Below are positions 1-5,398 of a DNA stretch of 6,773 nt, piece after piece. Source of the DNA: Bacteroidales bacterium (lineage in GTDB: Bacteria > Bacteroidota > Bacteroidia > Bacteroidales > GCA-2711565). The DNA lies in the NCBI GenBank assembly GCA_029938505.1, contig JAOZUV010000111.1, positions 1 through 6,773 of the forward strand, read 5' to 3'. The position numbers and the translations under genes are program-made. Below the pieces are notes generated by a model. The model saw only the letters and a program-made list of their open reading frames with translations, was not told the DNA's origin and ran no database searches. Each line of letters opens with the position of its first letter. The stretch's first letter is position 1.

Positions 1-238
1 CAAAAAAATCAGCCTCAGATAAAAATGTTTCTTCAATTTGAGGAAGAAAATGATGCATGGTTTCTTCAATAACCACATTAAAAAGTTTATCCTTACTTCT
101 GAAGTAATAATGTAATAAAGCTTTATTTATTTTTGCTTTATCCGCTATGGCCTGCATAGTAGTACCATCTTTACCATTTTTGATAAATACTGCTTTTGCG
201 GCTTCAAGTATTTTACTTTCTGTATTTTTCTCTTTCAT
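1..238 (-). CDS. TetR/AcrR-family transcriptional repressor, N-terminal part (runs off the window)
   Basis: The ATG at 238-236 opens a frame that stays open to the left edge and gives 79 residues. They form the DNA-binding domain of a TetR-family repressor. Residues 5-20 make a first helix (ESKILEAAKAVFIKNG). Residues 26-46 carry the helix-turn-helix, TTMQAIADKAKINKALLHYY followed by F, with the usual HYYF ending, and then the SKDKLF segment that starts helix 4. The ligand-binding C-terminal domain lies outside, so the effector and targets cannot be named. TetR regulators usually repress their own gene and often a neighbouring efflux or metabolic gene; a palindromic operator 16 bases before the start fits autoregulation. 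The 297-base gap from the permease gene suggests its own transcription unit. There is no Shine-Dalgarno sequence; the start is preceded by an A-rich stretch. The family call is firm; any role is unknown. Confidence 0.87.
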   Translation of the reverse strand, partial: MKEKNTESKILEAAKAVFIKNGKDGTTMQAIADKAKINKALLHYYFRSKDKLFNVVIEETMHHFLPQIEETFLSEADFF

Positions 239-534
239 TTGTTTTTGAATTAATTAACCAAATGGTTAAACTAATTGGGTAAAATTAAATATAATTTCAG
301 AGAATCAAAGAAAAATTTAACATTTTTTTCAAGTATATATTTATTGAAATAAGGAAGAGTAATAAAAAAATCGGTGTAAATTACTGAATAATAGAAATTA
401 AGAAGAACTATTTAAGAAAATTTTTAAGAATATATTCAGCAATTTTTATAAGTGTTAAATATAAAAGTTAAGAATAAGACTTATTATTAACACAGAACAA
501 AAGTCATTTTATTCATAATCTAATGTCTTTAGAT
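239..534. other. AT-rich intergenic stretch between the permease gene and the tetR-like gene
   Basis: No gene is supported in these 296 bases; all frames are closed quickly by stops. The stretch must hold the 3' end of the permease transcript and the promoter of the TetR-like gene. The only strong structure is the operator palindrome at 254-269. A small inverted repeat (arms 517-523 and 529-535, AATCTAA/TTAGATT, 5-base loop) overlaps the permease stop codon, and a short palindrome AATAAG-A-CTTATT lies at 473-485. Neither is GC-rich or followed by a T-run on the minus strand, so neither is called a terminator. Confidence 0.7.
254..283 (-). promoter_or_regulatory. Probable TetR operator: perfect palindrome plus an overlapping degenerate copy
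   Basis: Bases 254-269 read TTAACCAAATGGTTAA: two perfect 7-base inverted arms (TTAACCA/TGGTTAA) around a 2-base centre. The palindrome lies 15 bases before the TetR start codon. On the minus strand a second, weaker copy lies immediately upstream (283-267). It matches the first (270-254) at 13 of 17 positions with a 13-base shift. Such a site is the size and symmetry of a TetR dimer operator, and its place in front of the repressor gene suggests autorepression. Binding is inferred. No convincing Bacteroidota -33/-7 pair (TTTG / TAnnTTTG) could be fixed around it. Confidence 0.6.
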
Positions 535-2934
535 TTACTCATATTTTAGCGCATCCACAGGATTTTTGCTTGCAGATTGATAAGCTTTTATTCCTACGAT
601 AATTGTTGAAATGCCAAGGCTTAATATCCCTGATAGTGGGAAAATCCACCATTTAATATCTGTACGATATGAGAAATTCTGTAGCCAATCATATGAGAAA
701 TAATAAGCCAAAGGCCAGGCTATTACATTTGAGATGATGACCAAAATAGCGAATTCTGAAGTAAGGAGTCTTACAATTTTAGTTATACTGCCTCCCATAA
801 CTTTACGGATTCCAACTTCTTTGGTTCGTTGTTCAGCATTATGGGTAGTTAATCCAAACAATCCCAAAATTGCTATAAAAATTGCTAAAAAAGTGAAGTA
901 AACAAACAAATCGCCCATAGTATTTTCCGAACGGTATAACTCATTTAATCGTTCTTCCTGTATAAAATAATCGAATGGAATAGATGGATACATTTCGCTC
1001 CATTTTTCTTCTAATTTTTTAATAATCTGAACTTTGTTTAAAGGATTGTATCTAACACTGATGTAATAATTTGACGGTCTCGTAAAAATAATCATGGGTT
1101 TGATATCCTCATGCAAAGAAGCATAATTAAAATCATTAACTACACCAATAATCTTGAGCTTTATTTCACCCGCATCAGCATCCGAAATAATCATATGCTT
1201 TCCGAGTGGGTTATCCCAACCTAAATCATTGCGTAAACTATTATTAATTATAATACTTGATGAATCTGTTTGACTATTTTCATGGAAATTACGCCCCATC
1301 ATCATCTTGGTTTTCATGATATTCAGATAATTTGGATCCACTTCTAAGAATAATATCATTCTTGAATCAGTGGGCAATCCTCCTTCGGGCAAAAATCCCA
1401 TTCGTTGATTGAAATAACCCAATGCTCTTGAACTGGAGGTGACTGCATTCACACCTGAAATATTCGAGAATTCAGCTTTAATAGTCTCATAATTTTCACG
1501 CACTTTAGCTTCTCGCATAGAGATGGTGATCAAGTTTGATTTGTTGATTCCGATATCCTTGCTTTCCATAAAAGTTAACTGTCGATAAACAACTATGGTA
1601 CTACAAATTAGAAATACTGAAATAATGAATTGTAGAATCACCATCACATTCATAAAAAGCGATTTTTTGCTGCTTTTTAAAAAATTACCCTTTAATACTT
1701 TGATTGGTTGAAATGAAGAAATAAAAATGGCTGGATAACTTCCTGAAACTAGTCCAACACTAAAGGCCAATCCGCTTACTAGCAGGATAATAAGTAGTGG
1801 ATTTAAATCTGAAAAACCAAAGGTATTGGCAGTTAAATTATTGTATGTTGGTAGCAATAGCTCCACTAATAATAAAGAAATCCCGATGCTAATAATGGCA
1901 GTTAATAATGATTCGCTAATAAATTGGCGGAATAGCATTCCTTTATTAGCTCCAAATACTTTTCGGATACCAACTTCCATTGCTCGTTTGCTTGAACGTG
2001 CAGTTGCCAAATTGATAAAATTAATACAAGCTATAAATAATATTAAAAAAGCAATGGCTGAAAAAATATACACTTTATTGGCATCCCCTTCCCTCCCAAA
2101 TTCATGCATTAAATTGGAGTGCAGATGAATGGATAATAAGGGTTGTAAGAAAATACTAAAAGCAGAGCCATATTCTCGCATGGTATCACCCATATACTTT
2201 TCAACTACTTCAGCGGTCTTTCGATCAATTTCTTCTGCTGAAGCATCTTCGGTTGTTAGGATATAATTAAAGGTGGTAAAAGCAAAAAATGAATTGCTAA
2301 ATTGACGTCCTCTTTCCGTATCATATAAGGAGGAGTAAGATATAAAAACATCAAAATCGATATGCGAATTTTTTGTTTGATCCTTGAATACACCTGTAAC
2401 AGTATAATTTTTATTATTATTCCATTTTATGATTTTACCGATAGGATCTTCATTACCAAAATATTTTTTGGCTGTTGATTCACTAAAGACCAAACTATGC
2501 GGTAAAAACAATGCCGTTTTTAAATCTCCATAAAGCTGCTCATATTCAAATACCTCAAAAAATGTTGAGTCAGCATACATCATATGATCCTGATAAATTT
2601 GCTTATTTTCATAGGTGAACAAGATTGATGTTCTTAATTCACGCATCCTAGCAAAATTAACCACCTCAGGAATTTCGTTCATGACGATTCTACCCAATGG
2701 TCCACCCGAAACAGCAGCCTGAAATTCATTCCCACTCATAACTCCCTTGAGCCCCAGACGATAAATGTTTTCTGCACGATCGTGATGCTTATCAAAACTT
2801 GTTTCGTTATATACAAAAAACAAAATGAGGATAAAGCAAGCAAGCCCAATTGATAGGCCTAAAATATTAATGATTGAATAAAATTTATGAGTATATAAAT
2901 TTCGAAAAGCAGTTTTAATGTGATTAATTATCAT
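535..2934 (-). CDS. MacB/FtsX-family ABC transporter permease (799 aa)
   Basis: This is a large inner-membrane permease with duplicated halves, the common Bacteroidota form of MacB-like transporters. Helix 1 spans about residues 20-43 (INILGLSIGLACFILILFF). A periplasmic MacB core domain follows to about 285, then helices at about 288-309, 339-361 and 380-405 with the FtsX signature EVGIRKVFGA (320-329). The second half has a helix at about 428-450, a second periplasmic domain to about 670, and helices at about 674-696, 725-748 and 762-784 with EVGIRKVMGG (706-715). It ends in the typical NPVDALKYE. Such proteins usually act with a separate LolD/MacB-type ATPase to move or extract substrates, or to transmit force, across the envelope; no ATPase gene is in the window. 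The ATG at 2934 was chosen because it begins the family's usual MIxNxxKxAxRNL start; a longer frame from 3045 only adds 37 residues read across the neighbouring peptidase gene. The start overlaps that gene by 11 bases, suggesting translational coupling. The substrate is unknown. Confidence 0.92.
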   Translation of the reverse strand: MIINHIKTAFRNLYTHKFYSIINILGLSIGLACFILILFFVYNETSFDKHHDRAENIYRLGLKGVMSGNEFQAAVSGGPLGRIVMNEIPEVVNFARMRELRTSILFTYENKQIYQDHMMYADSTFFEVFEYEQLYGDLKTALFLPHSLVFSESTAKKYFGNEDPIGKIIKWNNNKNYTVTGVFKDQTKNSHIDFDVFISYSSLYDTERGRQFSNSFFAFTTFNYILTTEDASAEEIDRKTAEVVEKYMGDTMREYGSAFSIFLQPLLSIHLHSNLMHEFGREGDANKVYIFSAIAFLILFIACINFINLATARSSKRAMEVGIRKVFGANKGMLFRQFISESLLTAIISIGISLLLVELLLPTYNNLTANTFGFSDLNPLLIILLVSGLAFSVGLVSGSYPAIFISSFQPIKVLKGNFLKSSKKSLFMNVMVILQFIISVFLICSTIVVYRQLTFMESKDIGINKSNLITISMREAKVRENYETIKAEFSNISGVNAVTSSSRALGYFNQRMGFLPEGGLPTDSRMILFLEVDPNYLNIMKTKMMMGRNFHENSQTDSSSIIINNSLRNDLGWDNPLGKHMIISDADAGEIKLKIIGVVNDFNYASLHEDIKPMIIFTRPSNYYISVRYNPLNKVQIIKKLEEKWSEMYPSIPFDYFIQEERLNELYRSENTMGDLFVYFTFLAIFIAILGLFGLTTHNAEQRTKEVGIRKVMGGSITKIVRLLTSEFAILVIISNVIAWPLAYYFSYDWLQNFSYRTDIKWWIFPLSGILSLGISTIIVGIKAYQSASKNPVDALKYE

Positions 2935-3760
2935 GGGTTTTAATATTAGGTCCAAGGTATCGATAATGCCATGGTTCGGGCATATATCCTTCAGTAATTG
3001 AGTTCTCTTTAGTATAGGATTGGGTAAATCCGAATAAGTGAGCATTTTCTTTTAACCAACGTCCCTCTGGAGTTTGGTCAAATGAACTACTTAGCATATC
3101 CTTCCGATTGAGAGAAGTTATATCAATAGTGGTGCCTAATTGATGTTCGCTATGTGCAGGTTTGGCTGTGCCAATTTGGTGAATCCCATTTTTTGCTGTA
3201 GCTCTTAAATAAAGTGATCGTTGCATCTCGAAGGTTCTAAATGCACTTACAACTCTTAGATGTATATTTTTTGTTTTTGCTGCTTCAGCCATTTTATAAA
3301 ATGCTTCAAGGGCTTCCTTACGGAGATATTTAGGGTAATCCTCTGCATGATAATTCCATTTCTGATCAAGAATTAATAGATCCTTCGGTTTATAGGTTGT
3401 AGGAAGAGGATATCTGATATCAACGGGTTCTTTACCAATTATATAGTCAGTAGAATTATTAATCACAACATTTCGAACTAATTCCGGGAATGGAAAATAA
3501 ATCAATTTATCTCCTTCAGTAACTTCAATAATCCATGTTCTTGGTTTATCAACAGAGTCTTTTATAAGAATCCCAGATATTTTCTCTTTATAATTAAATA
3601 CAGGCAATTCATTTTTAATGCTTAATTCTTTATCTAGATAAGCGCTTGTTTTATCTTTCAGAATAATCCATTCAAGAGGCTTATTAACTTCTTGCGAAAT
3701 TAAATGAAGGCTTATGAAAATAAGAATAAAAGCGATCGTATTTTTTAAATTTGGTAGCAT
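2924..3760 (-). CDS. Exported VanY-type D-Ala-D-Ala carboxypeptidase, peptidase family M15 (278 aa)
   Basis: This is a zinc peptidase predicted to trim D-alanine from peptidoglycan stem peptides in the periplasm. Residues 1-23 look like a Sec signal peptide (MLPNLKNTIAFILIFISLHL, then ISQ) without a lipobox cysteine. Residues 24-125 are a lead-in domain I do not recognise. The VanY domain follows: SAFRTFEMQ (172-180) with the substrate-binding Arg175; SEHQLGTTID (204-213) matching SxHxxGxAxD, with Thr in place of the usual Ala and probable zinc ligands His206 and Asp213; and EPWHYR (262-267), with catalytic Glu262 and zinc ligand His265. All catalytic residues expected of the family are present. 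The ATG at 3760 was chosen because it starts the signal peptide; an in-frame start at 3907 would add 49 residues overlapping rdhC. The stop overlaps the permease start by 11 bases. The 71-base gap to rdhC shows no terminator. L,D- rather than D,D-carboxypeptidase specificity is possible. Confidence 0.87.
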   Translation of the reverse strand: MLPNLKNTIAFILIFISLHLISQEVNKPLEWIILKDKTSAYLDKELSIKNELPVFNYKEKISGILIKDSVDKPRTWIIEVTEGDKLIYFPFPELVRNVVINNSTDYIIGKEPVDIRYPLPTTYKPKDLLILDQKWNYHAEDYPKYLRKEALEAFYKMAEAAKTKNIHLRVVSAFRTFEMQRSLYLRATAKNGIHQIGTAKPAHSEHQLGTTIDITSLNRKDMLSSSFDQTPEGRWLKENAHLFGFTQSYTKENSITEGYMPEPWHYRYLGPNIKTHDN

Positions 3761-3831
3761 CGAAACAAATATATACAATTCGCTAGATGCTGATTCAATT
3801 AATATACAAAGACGGTGAATTATTCGATCTA

Positions 3832-5016
3832 TTATTTCTTTAAAAAGATTTCTCTGAATTTTTGAATATAGTTGATACTGGGTTTTACTGGACATAAGTA
3901 ATTGCACCAGGGGCTTTTAATAAATAATGAAAGTATAATAATCAAAGCCAAAGCAATAAATAAAAGATCGGAACCTATGAAAACAAAAAGGCCTGAGAAA
4001 ACTTCAAATGATGTTTTACTGGGATTGCGATAAATTAAACCTAATACTATTGCAGCGAGTGCAATAAATCGTTGTGTCCATCTCAATTGATTTCTGAATT
4101 TAAGTTTTGGAGACTTTGCATTTCCAATTTTTCCCAATAATTCTTGAGTATTACCAAAGGGACAAACCCAATCGCAATAATGATTATTTCCTTTCACGAA
4201 AATTCCAAGGATTAGTCCAAACAATAAAATGTACCAAAAAGTGAATTCGTAAAAGTTTGGCCAGAAACCTAAGATAAATCCACCAATTTGTGAAAGTGTT
4301 AATAGTTTTCGGGCAACAAATCCAATAAAAATAATTGAGGCTAAAATGGTAAACCAACGAATTAATTTTGTTCGTTTACTTTTATAAAAGTTTAAAAAGA
4401 AAGCAATTCCGTAAAGAAGAATGAGAACAATTTCCGGTAAGCCAAATACAAAATTTCGTTCATTTAAAGTTTTTAACTCAATACTAAACTGAGTGTTAGC
4501 AATGGGTATAATTGCATTCATAATTGCTTGATGAATACCTCTGGAAGTATAGGTTGCACCACTAACCGCATCAGGAAAGTTATAATTATCAATAAATTGC
4601 TTCAAATTCAGTTTTTTATAGCCATCCAAAAAACCTTTGTTTAAAACCTTTTTTAAAAATGAATGTGTTTCTTTCTGATTTATTAAAGTGATGGATTGGA
4701 CATGAGCTATTGTATCAACTTCTACCAAAATGCTCAATTCTCCACCATAGCCTATCCCCTCTCCTTTTGTAATAAAGGCTATTGGATTTCTTAGTCCTTT
4801 CTTAAATGCCAGAAAACTGTTGGGTGTGGATTGTTTAATCTCTGCATAGTTAGAGAGTTTTTCTTTTATATGTTCAAGGCTGCTTTTAGAGAGTTTTTCT
4901 TTTATATGTTCAAGGCTGCTTTTTTCTTCAATATATCTACCCGCAAACCAAGCTGCAATAATTAGTACAGCTGATAACACCCAAATGAATTTTTCTATTC
5001 TGTTGGTACTATTCAC
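3832..5016 (-). CDS. rdhC: RdhC/PceC-like membrane FMN-binding iron-sulfur protein (394 aa)
   Basis: This is a NosR/NirI-like membrane flavoprotein, the C subunit of reductive dehalogenase operons. In PceC, the FMN domain faces outside and the protein is thought to pass electrons from menaquinol to the dehalogenase. Helix 1 is at about 10-27. The linker at 32-56 holds a duplicated 12-residue segment. The FMN domain spans about 75-185, with GEGIGYGGELSILVEVD (85-101) and the flavin-attachment motif DAVSGAT (149-155), where Thr155 should be the covalent FMN site. Five more helices follow at about 192-210, 219-237, 258-275, 313-329 and 349-368. The two C-X3-CP motifs (CDWVCP 281-286; CNYLCP 371-376) are conserved in PceC and NosR. 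Six helices and two motifs match the PceC layout. The start is GTG, one codon after the rdhB stop in the same frame; there is no in-frame ATG before residue 166, so GTG is the likely start. FMN attachment would need an ApbE enzyme, which is not in the window. A NosR-like role outside dehalogenation is unlikely given rdhA and rdhB next to it. Confidence 0.88.
   Translation of the reverse strand: MNSTNRIEKFIWVLSAVLIIAAWFAGRYIEEKSSLEHIKEKLSKSSLEHIKEKLSNYAEIKQSTPNSFLAFKKGLRNPIAFITKGEGIGYGGELSILVEVDTIAHVQSITLINQKETHSFLKKVLNKGFLDGYKKLNLKQFIDNYNFPDAVSGATYTSRGIHQAIMNAIIPIANTQFSIELKTLNERNFVFGLPEIVLILLYGIAFFLNFYKSKRTKLIRWFTILASIIFIGFVARKLLTLSQIGGFILGFWPNFYEFTFWYILLFGLILGIFVKGNNHYCDWVCPFGNTQELLGKIGNAKSPKLKFRNQLRWTQRFIALAAIVLGLIYRNPSKTSFEVFSGLFVFIGSDLLFIALALIIILSLFIKSPWCNYLCPVKPSINYIQKFREIFLKK
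4850..4923. repeat. Exact 36-bp tandem duplication inside rdhC
   Basis: Bases 4850-4887 recur without a mismatch at 4886-4923, a 36-base period. The duplication is in frame and encodes the 12-residue unit SSLEHIKEKLSK twice (the last residue of the second copy is Asn). It lies between the first membrane helix and the FMN domain, in a charged segment likely to be helical. Perfect identity at the DNA level, including silent positions, points to a recent event such as replication slippage. Confidence 0.95.
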
Positions 5017-5019
5017 AGA

Positions 5020-5322
5020 TTATGCTTTTTTACTGGCAATTAAATACCTCCATAAACTGACACCCAGAATGATACTTATAACTCCAAAAATTCCAAGAAA
5101 ATAAACACCCGCACGAAATTCGTCTTCACCGATAAGTGTAAAAGCTCCTCCAATAGTAAGATTAATAAAGATAAAATAGAAAGCTACTAAAAGCCATTTA
5201 CGTTTATTCATGGTGATTCCAAAATCTTTGAGCCAATATCGAGCACTGATAAACATAAAGAAATAAAGTAATCCCATTGCAATCCAAAATAAGGGACCTA
5301 AAATTGTTGAATGTGGGAACAT
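5020..5322 (-). CDS. rdhB: RdhB: small membrane anchor of reductive dehalogenase (100 aa)
   Basis: This is a very hydrophobic 100-residue protein directly after rdhA, the usual place and size of the RdhB/PceB anchor that tethers the exported dehalogenase to the cytoplasmic membrane. Three helices are visible at about 6-27 (LGPLFWIAMGLLYFFMFISA), 43-64 and 72-94. The loop between helices 2 and 3 reads GEDEFRAG (65-72). Its Glu66-Asp-Glu68 matches the Glu-X-Glu motif conserved in RdhB proteins. Short proteins of this kind have few other landmarks, so the call rests on length, topology, this motif and the flanking rdhA and rdhC. The ATG at 5322 follows an A/T-rich stretch without a Shine-Dalgarno sequence; the gap to rdhA is 76 bases. 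The stop codon is followed by a single codon and then the GTG of rdhC in the same reading frame. Confidence 0.86.
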   Translation of the reverse strand: MFPHSTILGPLFWIAMGLLYFFMFISARYWLKDFGITMNKRKWLLVAFYFIFINLTIGGAFTLIGEDEFRAGVYFLGIFGVISIILGVSLWRYLIASKKA

Positions 5323-5370
5323 AATTGTTTTTTATTGATGATTTTATATTTTTTAATTTTGTATCTCTAG

Positions 5371-5398
5371 CAATAATCGATAGTCAATAATCAATATT
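5371..5398. repeat. Two imperfect 14-bp tandem repeats in the rdhA-rdhB spacer
   Basis: Bases 5371-5384 (CAATAATCGATAGT) and 5385-5398 (CAATAATCAATATT) agree at 12 of 14 positions. They fill the stretch immediately after the rdhA stop codon in the 76-base gap before rdhB. The region is AT-rich, so the repeat may be chance or a slippage product. No hairpin-plus-T-run terminator is seen, so rdhA and rdhB can be on one transcript. Confidence 0.6.

Noticed and set aside
517..535. Inverted repeat AATCTAA/TTAGATT at the permease stop as a terminator
   Set aside because: The 7-base stem is AT-rich, includes part of the stop codon, and is not followed by a T-run on the minus strand.
1826..2128. Plus-strand open frame of 100 codons
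   Set aside because: It lies wholly inside the permease gene on the opposite strand, and its translation shows no recognisable domain.
2935..3045. Longer N-terminus for the permease (extra 37 residues)
   Set aside because: The extra residues are read out of frame across the conserved C-terminal end of the M15 peptidase domain, and the family start motif begins at 2934.
3766..3773. TATATTTG on the minus strand, matching the Bacteroidota -7 element TAnnTTTG, just before the peptidase gene
   Set aside because: The nearest TTTG is 33 bases upstream and the nearest TTG about 22, not the usual spacing of about 19, and transcription would begin almost at the start codon. It is too weak to call a promoter.
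3761..3907. Longer N-terminus for the M15 peptidase (extra 49 residues)
   Set aside because: It would overlap the end of rdhC and bury a good signal peptide that starts at 3760.
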